From NCBI RefSeq assembly GCF_040712315.1, contig NC_134017.1, positions 13,918,001-13,982,000 on the forward strand: a stretch of DNA of 64,000 bases, read 5' to 3'. This stretch comes from Castanea sativa. Taxonomy: Eukaryota > Streptophyta > Magnoliopsida > Fagales > Fagaceae. The notes below the pieces were generated by a model, which did no database searches, was not told the DNA's origin, and saw only the letters and a program-made list of their open reading frames with translations. Of this stretch, positions 36,578 through 47,966 are shown piece by piece. The position numbers and the translations under genes are program-made. Positions within the stretch are counted from its first letter, which is position 1. Each line of letters begins with the position of its first letter.

Positions 36578-37268
36578 GATAGTGAACAAAAAACTAACCT
36601 ATCGCCAATTTGTCCGTCAAGTCGTCCAAGGAAGGATCATCCACCCAGAATATTGTACATCCGAGGTCATCCAAGGCCAGAAGGGTCGTCCAAGGCCAGA
36701 AGGGTCGTCTAAGACCAAAAGGGTCGTCCAAGACCAGAAAGGTCATCCAAAACCAGAAGGGTCGTCCAGGATCAGGATGGTCATCCAGCTCACAAAGTGA
36801 CCTGGACAACCATCCAACACTTATAAATTTCCAAAAATGGATTTATCCACAAGAGCCTGTAACTCGAACCACGTGCTACCAAATCCTTGTTCATCGCTAT
36901 TAAGTACTTAGCTTCCAATGGTAGTTGTAGAAAATAAGATTGAATATTTTAACTACTATATCGGTTGTAGAAGTTAAGTTTAAACCTTCTAACTTCCACA
37001 AATATTGGGGAAGTTAGTAGACAAATAACCACTCCAAAAGCTCACTATATATGGACTCATCCACATCAAATAAAAGTAAGTTTCCATCACTCCTAAAGTT
37101 GGAATTCTTGAGTTCTTGAGAGAAAAACTAACTTAAGCATCAGAGGATTCTTGGCTGGTTCATCTCGGTCACCTTGGTCTTGTGTTTCTTTCTTTTTAGG
37201 CATTCTAAGCAATCACTATCCCATTAAAGCCCAGAGCATTCAGCATACTAATTTTTTATGCATCATCA
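36578..37268 (+). repeat. Gypsy 3' LTR (691 bp)
   Basis: Starts TGATAGTGAACAAAAAACTA and ends ATGCATCATCA. It is 39 bp shorter than the 5' LTR because its minisatellite (36665-36791) has two fewer units. AGCCT follows as the TSD. Confidence 0.95.
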
Positions 37269-37273
37269 AGCCT

Positions 37274-37316
37274 CATGACACTTCGATGTATCAATAGTTT
37301 TCAAATGCATAATATG

Positions 37317-37347
<31 letters not shown>

Positions 37348-37881
37348 TTCAATCTCAAATTGTAATAAATGCGAAATTATGACACTAAAAAAAATAAAAG
37401 CCTCATGCATGCGCAGAGCACGTACGATGAGGCTAGTATAATTGTTTTTTTTTTTTTTTGAGCTAATATGATAGAGAGGCTAGTATAATTATATGAGTAA
37501 GAAAATGTCAAAATAGTCTATGGTCAATAGATTTCAGTCAGAAATAGAGAAAAATGCTAGAGAATTAGGAAATTTTTTAAATAATGTTAAGTGAAATTTG
37601 ATTTTTTTTTTAAATTGAATATTTTTAAAAAGTTTTAATAGTTCCTTGTGTTAGCCCAAACTTTGGGTGTAATTTATATATTTTATTTAAATCAATAATG
37701 CTATAGTCACAAACTATTTTATAACAATTTTACAAATTGTTGTGACAAATTGTTACTAGCTTTTATTTGAGTCTTACTAATATCGTTTTTTTACTTATAA
37801 ATAATCATTACTATATTAGTAATTTGTAACTCAGGCATTTCCTTATTTGAATAAAACACACAAAAGAAGCTCTAATAGATA
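37274..37881. other. Intergenic flank, possible Helitron-like end
   Basis: (TA)n at 37320-37347. GAGGCTAGTATAATT occurs at about 37429 and again near 37479. The first follows a GC-rich GCATGCGCAGAGCACGTAC patch and could be a Helitron 3' end (CTAG|T) into which the Gypsy inserted. I could not find a matching 5' end. Confidence 0.35.
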
Positions 37882-37891
37882 GTGAAAGGTC

Positions 37892-38142
37892 GGCCAAAAT
37901 GGCCAAATACCACCCTTTTATAAACTTTTTAGCCAAAAAACATTGTTTCTGAAATAAATGGTGATCTACCACTTTTTCTAGTACTCGAGCTCACCAAACT
38001 CGAGTACCATATTTTCTAATTCCACCGTGGCATGGCTGACATGGCATTTGGGATTTAAAAAATGCCACTTTGTACTCGAGTTTCATGGGCTCGAGTACTG
38101 TATAGTGTGGTACCTGAGTCCATGAAACTCGGGTATCAATCT
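37892..38142 (+). repeat. Left TIR of the Pack-MULE
   Basis: It includes two palindromic units TACTCGAGTTT / CTCGAGTAC and the shared block ATTCCACCGTGGCATG. Its mirror image lies at 46991-47240. Sequence of the same kind (more CTCGAGTAC units) continues to about 38205. Confidence 0.85.
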
Positions 38143-38244
38143 GTGTATTTAAAAATTCAACTTGGTACTCGAGTTTTTGAGTTTTTTGGACTCGAGTACC
38201 ATTTCCATTAAACCCGACCCTGTTACCCACACTTAAACTCTACC

Positions 38245-38537
38245 CACACTTAGCTTACTCTCTCATCACTCCCTTTCTCAGTCTCCCTCTCACTCTAACT
38301 CTCCCACACACTCTCAATCTCCCTCTCAGTCTCGCTCTCGCTCTCATTCTTAGTCTAGCTCTCGCTCTCGGTCTCCCTCTCAGTCTCGCTCTCGCTCTCA
38401 TTCTCAGTCTCCCTCTCACTCTCGGTCTCGCTCTATACTCTTCCTCTTGCTCACGCTCTCTACTCTCACTCTCGGTCTCGCTCTATACTCTTCCTCTTGC
38501 TCACGCTCTCTACTCTCACTCTCGATCTGCATCTTCA
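38245..38537 (+). repeat. CT-rich low-complexity tract with tandem 58-bp duplication
   Basis: TCTCGCTCTC and CTCTCAGTCTC units run without order. From about 38420 a 58-bp block (containing CTCTATACTCTTCCTCTTGC) is repeated once. It ends CTTCACAAGGTATG, a possible 5'UTR donor site. CT-rich leaders are common just inside MULE termini. Confidence 0.6.
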
Positions 38538-39617
38538 CAAGGTATGTCTCCTTATCTCAATATTTGTTTGAGCATTGGGTATTTGTGGGTATTTATGGGT
38601 ACATGTGGGTATTTGGGGTGTAATTTTTGAATGTTTTTTTTAATGAACATTTTCATGTGTTATTAGAGCAATTAGTCATTGTAGGACATAGCCACCAAAC
38701 AAAAACAATTTATAAAAAGAGTGTTTGGATTATAAGGAAATTTCTAGTGCCACTGCATTTTATTTTGTTTTTCTCTCTTATCATTTGGGTTTGCACTGAC
38801 CACTTAGTGAAAGTTGTTTTAGTTTGGTATATGGCTGACTTTGTTGCTTGGAAATGCCTTTACATTACCAACAAGTTAAGGGCTCCACTTAATGAAATTA
38901 TATTATTTTGGGTGGATTATTACATTTGGGTTTTAGATTTCTTGGAAATTTTTGCTGTTGCTTGGATCATCAAACATTCATGATTCATTGGACTGTAGTA
39001 CAAACTAGAAAGACCAAGCTATTTCATTAGGAAACATATGGTCGTGACTTTTGTGTGATAATGGTTCACAAAGCACATGCTCTGTGAAATTTATTGCCCC
39101 TAACACTTTTGCTAAGCAAATGCATGCATTTTTACCCAAAAACAATGTATGTTCCCTGAAATTTGTCAATGTGGGACGATGCACTGTTTTTCTCTATTGC
39201 GAAAATAGAATGGAACCAAACATGGTGATGGAGGAAATTTCGCTACAGTGTATTTTATGAAGAAAATGTTTTACATTGTCAAATCTATCATTGACAAGTT
39301 TACTTTTATAAAAAAACCCACAATGTTATTTTGAAAAAGTTTTACCAAATCTGAAAGGGCTATTTCCAATGTAGAATATGCTTTAGATCTAAGATGACCT
39401 TAATGTAATAATATATGCTTAGAATATATAGAGGATCCATAGCTGAGCCTAAATTTTGTTGGGGCTTGATGTTGTTGAATAATGAGTAGGATGCTTGGAC
39501 TACTTAACATTCTAAAGTGTAATTCATTTTTTCTTATGATATGAGTGAAGGCTGCATTAGATATATATTATTGCCATTTTCAGTCAAATATGTTTATAAT
39601 TAAAAATAAATAAATAA

Positions 39618-39648
<31 letters not shown>

Positions 39649-40059
39649 AAAGTTTATGTATTTGAAGTGAATTTTCCCTTGATTGCTGTTGTCACCAAAT
39701 GCATGATAACCCTTAGATGTTCAAGTAAAAGATGTGTGTTTGGATTGCATAATACCTATTAAAAGATGCATAATACTTTCAACTTCTAATTGTGAACTGC
39801 CATACCAATTTCAAAGATCATGCTTGTAGTTTAGACACCCCGCCCATTGTAATGCCATGACTTTGTTTACCTACCAGGCATAAACACATCCAAAACAAAT
39901 GGCTTCACTTTACCCTAATGCAATTCTCTTTATTTTGAATCTGCTAGTCCTTTCAAAAAAAAAAAAAAAAAAACTGCTTGTAATGTATATAGCCACTCTC
40001 TCTTGAATGAAATTCAAGCTTATAAGAGAAATTTATTAAAGAAAAAGTTCTTTTATTAG
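38538..40059. other. MULE interior, nothing recognised
   Basis: AT-rich sequence with a (GAA)n tract (39618-39651) and an A-run near 39957. Open frames at 38627-38983 and 39051-39260 have no recognisable motif. This is where the transposase core would be expected, and it is not there. Confidence 0.45.
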
Positions 40060-40405
40060 GTATCGACATGATGCAGAGCAGTACATTAACCTATGCTATA
40101 GTGTGGACGCACTGTTTCGGAGCTATGCTCCCGTTTTCCCTGCGTTGAAAGATAGATTATCATGGCCAGATCTTAAAGAAACTTGAAGGGTCCTCCCTAA
40201 CCTCCAATTGATCCGATAGAAAAGTCACCCTGCCTCAACACGAATCAGGAATGAGATGGACGAGAGCGGGAAATGGCCTAGAACCACACCATCAAAGGAG
40301 GGGGGGAGGAAGGTGCAATGCGGGTTGTGTGACCAAGAGGGGCATAACGGAAGAACATGCCCTTAGCGGAACGAGGCCCCGACGAGTGGTGGTCTCGCGG
40401 ACTAG
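40060..40405 (+). pseudogene. MULE transposase C-terminal fragment (zinc knuckle)
   Basis: After a TTTTATTAG acceptor the reading is YRHDAEQYINLCYSVDALF, then YAPVFPALKDRLSWPDL, a Pro/Arg-rich linker and the knuckle CGLCDQEGHNGRTC (C-x2-C-x4-H-x4-C), ending at TAG 40403. Stops lie within the linker (near 40183 and 40218) and just after the knuckle. The arrangement of tyrosine-rich segment, basic linker and CCHC knuckle is the tail that follows the SWIM domain in plant MULE transposases. The catalytic DDE domain is absent. It fits the surrounding TIRs and suggests the Pack-MULE derives from an autonomous relative. Confidence 0.75.
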
Positions 40406-40639
40406 GTATGCTAAGTTTGAACCATGACATCCTTCTAATTCTTGAACGTGCAGAGTACAAACTTTTTTTGACTACTGTAAATGTACATGCATCTTTTATC
40501 TAAAATGGCTTACTTTTGAGAAATTTTGGTTTGAATTTTAGATTATTTATCTTACCACATAAAAAAAATTTTCCAAAACTTTTTAATTCATTATTGTCTT
40601 ATCAAAAGGTGACCAAAGTTCCTGATCACGGCCTAATTT

Positions 40640-43600
40640 TAAATTTTCTATGGTGCTTACTGCCATCGACGATAACTCAAATATTAACTTTGAAATTTCA
40701 AGTGGACCACTCCCTGCTGGTCAGCCTTCTGGTGGGATAAGCTTTAGTTCATCTCCCTCCCCATCATTTGGCCAGTCAGCTACAAATCCTTTCTCTTCCT
40801 CAATGCCTTCCAATCCATTTGCGCCAAAGAATTCCAGCATTGGTGGTTTAAATTTTGCAAGCTCAGCTCCTCAGTTCAGTTCTTCACCTTTTAGTGCATC
40901 ACTTCATCCAGCCTTTTTGGATCAGCATCATTATCAACAGCGACAAATACATTTGGTCTTAATTTATCTCCATCTATATTTGGTCAACCATCTCTCTTTA
41001 ATTCTGGTTCAGCTCAGACAACAAATCCAGCATTTACTAGTAATTCTCAATCATCCCCTTTATTCCAATCCTCTCCACTAATCGGGCAGACGAGCTCCAC
41101 ATTTGGACAATCTTCATTTGGGCAGACTACAAATTCACCCTTTGGTCAAGGACTCGGTCCTTCCTCCACAGGATTTAACACTTTTTTGATCACTCCATCA
41201 CTTAGTTTCAGTCAAACAAATGTGAGTAATTTTTTAAATTATTTGAATGCCTTTTTATTATGTCATTTTTTGAGCTTCTTGTTTCAAATGTTTTACTTAG
41301 GAATTTGTGCGAAGTACTTATTTTTCAAATTTGTCCTCAAACTTTTTACTTTGTTATGTAAAATATGTCTGAGTAGGAGCTGAAGAAGCTAATAATATTT
41401 TTTTTCTTTGAAACTTATAAGTTATACCATAGTCTTTATAGACCATGATTACTACCTTTTTTTAAAATAATAATAATAAATAAAGGTAGCCGGTGACAAT
41501 TCATTGATTTGTATCTGACTACTCTTGATGTTGTATGTAATATGTTGCACATACAATTATTTTATGAATTTGCTAGTCTAAGTTCTTATTTATACAGCCT
41601 CCTGTCTCTGGGAACATGTAATTTTGTGCTCCTGTCGTCAGTGTTGAATTTTGATGTTTTAGGTAATATTGATACTTGAGCAATATATTTTTTTAACTGT
41701 GTCTTCACTTGTAGCCCCCTTTTTCAATGCCTTTTCAACCGGCTCAGCCTGCTCAGACAGCTAGCACTTTTAACCTTAGTAATTATGGTCAGACACAACC
41801 AGGTAACTTCAGTTTGTACTGTTTTTCTACGTTAATTTTTTCTAAATAATAGACCTTGAGGTTTTTATTTGATGGTACGCTGTAGACACCCTATTTCGTT
41901 CCTTAATTATAATGCATATATTTGCGCATGCGTCTCCCCAATGATGAACTGATTAAATAGTATATATAACTCCTTAATCTCTCTCTTATTTGGCATATCT
42001 TTATTTTATTTTTTTACTTTTTTTAACTCCTATATTTGTTTATTCTTAGTTTTAACTGTCAATTCTATTTTAAGTGCATTTGAACCAACCATTTTTTATT
42101 TTAATTCATGCATGCCTCTCTCTTTTTCCTTTTTTTCACAAAATTCATAATTTTTGAAAGTTATATATAAAAAAAAAAAAAAATTCAAGTTTTGTGTCTC
42201 AATCTCCCTCTTTGTCAATTTAACGTTAAAACAATTGCATTTTATTTCAAAATATATTGGTATAAACCCAGCTTTAGGGGGAAAAGAAAAGGACAAAAAA
42301 AAACACAACAGAATGGTGAGAGGGTACACAGGACAGACACCTCCCACATAGGTCCGGCATACCCTCCTCTGGAAATTTTTTGTCTTCGCTATCATACCAC
42401 TGTTCCAGTGAGGGCAGGTGGGGGATTTTGAAATTTTGAAAAAAAAAACAGAGAGGAGCAGATGATATAAGGCCGAAAAAAAGAAAAGAAATGGGGAAAA
42501 AAAGGAGGGGAGGCATCAGAGAGTAAAAAAATAGAGAGGAAAACAAGGAGACCTGGGTTTTCCACCGGATTCTAAAAAGAGGATAGACCCATTTTTTTTC
42601 TCCGGATTTCAAAAAAAAAAAACTCATTTTCATCACACCTCTTTGATTCTAATCTTCAAAAAAAAAAGAAGCTTTCAAAAAACACAAAAAAAAAAACATT
42701 GAGAGATTGAGATTTCTTGAGGGAAAATCCGGTCCTGAGGGGGGACAAATCCCACTGTACACAATTTTTTTTTCCAGCACCTCTCCGTCAACCGTCGCCG
42801 GTGGAGCGTTGCGTGGTGGAGGGACCATCCATCAGAGAACGCCGTTGTCGCCGCCGTTCATCTCAATGAAGTCACCGTCAAACCCGTCCAAGGGTGTTGG
42901 GTATGTCTTCAACCTTCCCACTCTTTATTCTTGCGTTTCAGTTGTTTGAAGCTTGTTTGCTTTGCTGGGTATTTTCTTTTCTGTCTGAATGTCAAAGCTT
43001 GAAGCTTGGTTGTAATAAAAGAAAGCTAAAGTGAAAGGGTGGGCTTAAAGTTTGTTTGCTTTACTGGTTTTTTTTTGTCCTCTTCAGTCTGAAAGGTAAA
43101 ATTTGAATCTTGGCTGCCTTGAACAAATAGTAGAGCTGGGATGTAATAAAAAGAAAGCTAAAGTGAAAGGGTGGGCTTAAAGCATGTGATTTCTTAGAAA
43201 GTGGACCATGCATTGATGGCTTGACATAGGTTCTTTTCTTTTTCTTTTTTCTCTCACCGTAGCTCCCCTAGTCACCTAGACCCATGTTCTTCCCAACGAC
43301 TCCCACTATTTTTTTTTTTTTTTTTTTCTCTCACCGTAGCTCCCCTTTGCCTAGACCCATGCTCTTCCCAACAAACCCCACTATTTCGGTTTCTACAAAC
43401 AAAATATAAATAAATATACTTTTGTTTTACTTCAAGTCAAAAAACAAATGTTTGATTCCGATTTTCACAAACAAAATAAAATATATATATATATATATTT
43501 TACTTCAAATTAAAAGCAACTCCATGTTCCGGATCTCACAAACAAAAAACAAAAATATGCATTTTTTTTTACCAAGACCATGGTTTCAGTTTTCACAAGA

Positions 43601-44419
43601 AAAAAAATAAGAATAAAACTTTTTTTTTTTTTACTTCAAATCAATGCCAAGTCACAAGCCAATTTGATTAAGCCCTCACTTTTTTTTTTAAAAAGATTAC
43701 AATCCTTTTAGTCTCTTAAAATGAAATGTTCTCATATTTATCACATCATATCTTGAAAGAGTTTAAGCTTACACTTTTTTAGTAGCTGTTATGTCAATTT
43801 CTTAATATGCTTGTTAATTTCTTGGTTGTCATTTTGTTTTGTTATTAACTTGCTGCTTCTTTTTTATTTATCATTATCTTGTGTTATGATCTAGCTCTAG
43901 GCCACCATGCCATAAAATCAACTACTTGCTTGATTTGGTGTAATGAATTTGGTTAATAATATTGTGCCCATTGAACAATTAATTGAACATCAAATAGTCC
44001 TTACTTATTTAGTAGAGGCCAGTAGACATATCGGGCGTGCGTGGGTGCCTCATACCTTCCCACAGCGTAATTTGACCCCCGAACTTGTCCTTGGTGGACG
44101 TAGACCGTTTTCCTTATCCATTAAGTCAACCAAATAAAAAAGAAAGGATTTTTATTTCTTGTTTTGTTTTTCCTTGCAAAAAAAATAATAATAAAACAAG
44201 TGGCGACTCCTCAACTTTTTTTTAGACTCATGATTTTTTAGTAGTAAAAAATACTCCAAAAATCAAACCTTTTCTTTTTCTTTAAAAAAACCTTTCCCGA
44301 GAAACGTCACGTGGCCGTGTCCACATATGCTAACTTAATTGCTTTTCTACCTTTGTAGCTAGTGGAAGTATCTTTGCTGGATCATCAGGCACTTTGGGTC
44401 AAAGTAACATTGGACAATT
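40640..44419 (+). pseudogene. NUP98-like nucleoporin fragment, three exons, captured
   Basis: Exon 1 (about 40640-41221) encodes SSGPLPAGQPSGGISF and then an FG-repeat region: FGQSATNPFSS, SNPFAPK, after a frameshift near 40917 NTFGLNLSPSIFGQ, and FGQSSFGQTTNSPFGQGLG, to a GTGAGT donor. Exon 2 (41715-41802) encodes FSMPFQPAQPAQTASTFNLS. Exon 3 (44359-44419) encodes SGSIFAGSSGTLGQSNIGQ. Phases agree from exon 1 to 3. GPLPAGQ followed by FG repeats is the signature of plant NUP98, a nuclear-pore FG protein. N-terminal repeats and the autoproteolytic domain are missing, and a 2.4-kb solo LTR fills intron 2. The one frameshift makes it a pseudogene. Confidence 0.78.
41881..44325 (+). repeat. Solo LTR (Gypsy-type, 2,445 bp) in the captured intron
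   Basis: TGTAGACACC...GTGTCCACA are the ends, flanked by TACGC (41876-41880) and TATGC (44326-44330), 4 of 5 identical. The 3' part has AAGTGGCGACTCC and GAGAAACGTCACGTGGCC, familiar from plant Gypsy LTRs. There is an internal duplication (AAAGCTAAAGTGAAAGGGTG near 43022 and 43157) and a second one (CTCTCACCGTAGCTCCCC near 43251 and 43330). Confidence 0.75.
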
Positions 44420-44420
44420 G

Positions 44421-45271
44421 TATGCCATTTCTGTAGTTACTGCTTTATGCATTTACTATCATTGAAAATCCATGCATACAAAGCACATGGATTTGTGTCA
44501 TACACGCATCCACACCCAATAATACTTGTGTTTCCATTCAGATTAGAGAGAAGTGTTTGATTGATACAACCCAAATTCAGCTTACATGAATTTTAAAGTG
44601 GCAGAGATTTTAGGATGAAGAAAACTGTATTTGGTGAAGATGCTTTAAAAAAAAAAAAAAATATTTTGAAGTCTCATATGTCACCTAAATACTGATATGA
44701 CTGGTTTGGGTAATTATTCATTTGGGTTTGGTTAATGGCTGCCCTTCTCTTTTCTTAGTAGTTTGATCTTTTGAAACAAGTGATTGTTTATCAATAATTT
44801 CTTCTAATAATAATATCTTGAACTGTGGAATTGTATAGTAAACAATAGTGGAGCAAGTGGGAGATGCTGAATTTTATTTTGTGATGGTCTTTTTTTTGTT
44901 AGCATATGCTTAAAGCTTTCCAGTGAGATCTGTAGAATATATTGATTCCTGAAAATCTCGACCTACCACCTTATTATTCTTAAACCATTGAGGAACCATC
45001 ACGATGGCCTGTCTCAAGATTCATCCTCTTCCTGTCTGGTTGTGGTCAGATAATGAAATTCCATCAAAACATTGTTTCCCAGGGCTACAATTTACAATTC
45101 CAACCAACTGTTGATTACTTCAATTTTTTTTTTCTTTTCCATTTCACTGGGCCTTCTAATTTTAGGAACCAACTTTCTTGGGCCCCCCTTTACTAAGGAT
45201 ATTGTATTCCTAGACAAATTGTATGCTATTTATGTTTTAAGATTAATTAGAGTTCTTTTTTATTGTGACAG
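44421..45271. other. Intron-like spacer between the two captured fragments
   Basis: AT-rich with a long A-run near 44647 and T-runs. No exon was recognised. The join from NUP98 exon 3 to the next fragment is out of phase, so these are probably separate captures or an exon has been lost. Confidence 0.5.
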
Positions 45272-46115
45272 GCATATCATACTTATCTAGGGCACAAGAG
45301 TCCGCAGCTAGAGTTCGGATAGGGAATCCAACACCCATCCCTCATGTTGTGAAATCTTCGTCTAAACCTAGTGTTGCTGATGCAATATTCATTGAGAGGA
45401 TTAAGTCTCGTGTTAAGTATTGGAGAAATGCATGAAAAGACACAAGCTCAAAGACAGATGGTAAGGATAATACTGCTACTATTATATATCTGTATGTAGT
45501 AACTCTTGCTCAAATTTGTTCTTTGGGGTGTTTAATTTGCAGAGGCTCTAGTGAGATCCCTAAGAAAACTTGTCGTAGGGAGTGAAGAGCATGGATCAAG
45601 ACCATGCATTAATATAGATGTTTGCAGCAAACGTCAAGTGCAGCTTGTGCTAGAGGTAGATTGATCTAATAAAGTTTATATCCTTTTGTTGACGTGATGC
45701 AGAGGTTCGTCTCCCTTGGTGCTACTATAGTTAGAGTGGATTTTTATTTCCTTTGTGTGCTGTGTATAAATGTATTCAACTTCTCTGGGTTGGCCACAGA
45801 TGTTGGAAGAGTTCTCTGATGACCTTGTTCCTTTAATAATCCCTGGAAAGGGTGGAGCAACCCGAGAAGTTCGTGTCATTTTGACAAGTTCAAAAGAGGA
45901 CAAGGTGTTATTTCAGGTACCAAGTAACCAGTTTCTTTTTTGTTATTACTTGCATGATCAAGGTCCTTATAAGATGTAATGGTGGCTTAAATTTACAGAA
46001 GGAGCTTCAGAATATTGAAGAGGAACAAAACAAAAAAGTTGGTGGATTTCGAGAGGTGATCGAATTGATTTCTGCTTCACAGAAACCTGTTGTAAAACTC
46101 CCACAATTCCCTTAA
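45272..46115 (+). pseudogene. Four-exon coding fragment of unidentified host gene, captured
   Basis: Four exons with canonical GT-AG borders and matching phases: A 45272-45460, B 45543-45655, C 45800-45916, D 45999-46115. Readable pieces are ARVRIGNPTPIPHVVKSSSK and ADAIFIERIKSRVKYWRNA (A), RSLRKLVVGSEEHGSRPCIN (B), MLEEFSDDLVPLIIPGKGG and REVRVILTSSKEDKVLFQ (C), and KELQNIEEEQNKKVGGFREV (D), then a TAA at 46113. Only one in-frame stop interrupts the joined reading (a TGA at 45434, from an Arg-type codon by a single change). I do not recognise the family. Its clean splice structure next to NUP98 exons suggests capture at the DNA level. Confidence 0.65.
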
Positions 46116-46774
46116 TGGTGTATCTCTTTATAAATATTTTCTGATAACTTTTAGACTCTAGTACCCACACTTAGACAGTATTCATTATTTTTGTAGGTTA
46201 TTTTGGTAGGTTGTGTACTTATCAAATATAGCTGAGTTTTGTAAAATAAGGAAAAATGGATGCTGGATTCAGGACACTGGCTGCTAAATATTTCAAGACA
46301 CAACACTAGTGAGTAGTGACTGTGAATTAAGAGAGCACAGGTGCTAAGAAGGCCCTAAAATTGACTGCAAATTGATAATGTTGTTCACAAATAATTGTAT
46401 CATGCCAAGTTCAATCGAGTTTCTTTTAGTATTAATTTCAAGTTAGCTGTAACTTTGAAATTGTTTGTTGCAAATCTGCAATTGTTAAAATGGTGGTCGC
46501 TTTGATTGTTTCAATATAAGCCATCTTTAGTTATGGAGGAAACATTGTGCATTGTTTCATGGGTCTTGTGACTCTTGTCCATCGAGCAGATTCAACCCAT
46601 TTGCATGAAGTTTTGGCTTCATTCACCAAAATCAACTTATAAACAAAAAAAAAAATGTTCACTAAAAAATCAAATGGATTTTAAGAGTGTGTGATAAGCG
46701 AGAACTTCATGCACATGGATGTAAAAATTTTAAGTGCATGATTTAAAAACACTCTAGAAATTGGGGCCAACACA

Positions 46775-47060
46775 GATTGATACTCGAGTTTCATGGATTC
46801 GGGTACTATGTTAATAGTACCCAAGTCCATGAAACTCGAGTATCAATCGGCATGATGCACTCAACAAATTCGAGCCAACACAGATTAATACTCGAGTTTC
46901 ATGGACTTGGGCACTGCTAACACAGTACTCGAGTCCATGAAACTCGAGTATCAATTGGCATGATGCACGCAAATAAATTGCGGCCAACCTAGATTGATAA
47001 CCGAGTTTCGTGGACTCGGGTACCACACTATACAGTACTCGAGTTTAGGAAACTCGAGTA
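46775..47060. repeat. Array of three ~107-bp CTCGAG palindromic units
   Basis: Three units each contain GATACTCGAGTTTCATGGA, then a complementary TCCATGAAACTCGAGTATC arm, then CATGATGCAC-like spacer. Each unit is itself an inverted repeat. The innermost unit belongs to the right TIR, and the two outer ones extend it inward. Confidence 0.75.
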
Positions 47061-47240
47061 CGAAGTGGCATTTTTTAATCCCAAATGCCATATCAGTCAT
47101 GCCACGGTGGAACTAGAAACTAGGGTACTCGAGTTTGGTGAGCTCGAGTACTAAAAAAAGTGGTAGATCACCATTTATTTCAAAAACAGTGTTTTTTGGC
47201 TAAAAAGTTAATGGAAAGGTGGTATTTGGCCATTTTGGCC
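46991..47240 (-). repeat. Right TIR of the Pack-MULE
   Basis: Mirror of 37892-38142. It ends CCATTTTGGCC at 47240, followed by the 10-bp TSD. Confidence 0.85.
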
Positions 47241-47250
47241 GTGAAAAGTC

Positions 47251-47832
47251 ATGGGTTTTGGAAAAATAGTAGTGGAAAAAAAGAAAGAAAGAAAAAGAGG
47301 TGGAAGACTGAAACTCATCACTTCATCAATGATCAATAATCAAACTTAATATCAATCCCACACAAGCCACTCGATCGAACTCACAGCCATACTCCAAATC
47401 CAAATCACCATGAACTCTGTTATCTCCTGAAGCCAATAAACAATGTCACCCTGTGTAACACGTGTAAGCCACCTAACTTCAAAGTCTTTGGTGCAGTATA
47501 TCGTTGCCGGTCAATGTTGGGACCTTCACCGCCAAAGCTCATCCAAATCGGAACTGGGTACATTTCTATATGCTCATCATCTAAATGTCCTTAATTTGAT
47601 TTGATTGCTTGCACTTGTGACCTAACAACTATTCATGTGTGTTTTCGAGTACATGACATATTTAGATAATTTAATGATAATATGAATTAGTATATTATAT
47701 TATTATAAATCAAAAGAATTTCCTTCAAATCGATATGAATGAAATTTTGAGAGATGTAAACCTTATAAATTAAAAATCTTTTTTGGAAACATCAAAGAAA
47801 TGCCACTTGATTTTTTTTTTAATGCAATAATC

Positions 47833-47863
<31 letters not shown>

Positions 47864-47956
47864 ATTTTTTTTTTCTTTTTCCGAGAAGAACAAAATTTAC
47901 ATTTAAATTGAGGGAACTTTGACCCAGTTTTTTAAAAGTGATTCGGTCCATGACTG
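47251..47956. other. Intergenic, nothing recognised
   Basis: AT-rich with a (TA)n(TG)n tract near 47834-47863. No ORF or terminal repeats. Confidence 0.5.
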
Positions 47957-47966
47957 ATTATAAAAA

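Larger units (their letters stand above)
30070..37268 (+). mobile_element. Ty3/Gypsy (Tat-like) retrotransposon, internally deleted, 5-bp TSD
   Basis: TSD AGCCT flanks the element (30065-30069 and 37269-37273). LTRs are 30070-30799 and 36578-37268, with TGATAG...CATCATCA ends. A TTGGCGCC primer site follows the left LTR and a purine-rich tract precedes the right one. The interior holds a gag remnant, the start of protease fused to the end of integrase, and an antisense ORF near the 3' side, the layout of Tat-lineage elements. Reverse transcriptase, RNase H and the integrase core are deleted. A hAT (31009-31591) is nested in gag. Confidence 0.92.
37892..47240 (+). mobile_element. Pack-MULE-like Mutator element (9,349 bp), ~250-bp TIRs, 10-bp TSD
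   Basis: GTGAAAGGTC (37882-37891) and GTGAAAAGTC (47241-47250) flank the element and match at 9 of 10 positions. The termini start GGCCAAAATGGCCAAATACC and pair from 37892-38142 with 46991-47240, by eye well over 85% identical. Inside, left to right: a CT-rich tract, the C-terminal tail of a MULE transposase, NUP98-like exons with a solo LTR in an intron, and an unidentified four-exon fragment. Long TIRs, a 9-11-bp TSD and captured, intron-containing host exons define a Pack-MULE. The transposase N-terminus is missing. Confidence 0.85.

Noticed and set aside
36492..36903. Open frames across the 19-bp minisatellite of the Gypsy 3' LTR, on both strands
   Set aside because: A 19-bp unit is not a multiple of three, and the open reading arises from low stop density in the repeat.
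46775..47060. CRISPR-like array
   Set aside because: Units are palindromic and the spacers are also similar to each other. It lies inside a MULE terminus in plant DNA.
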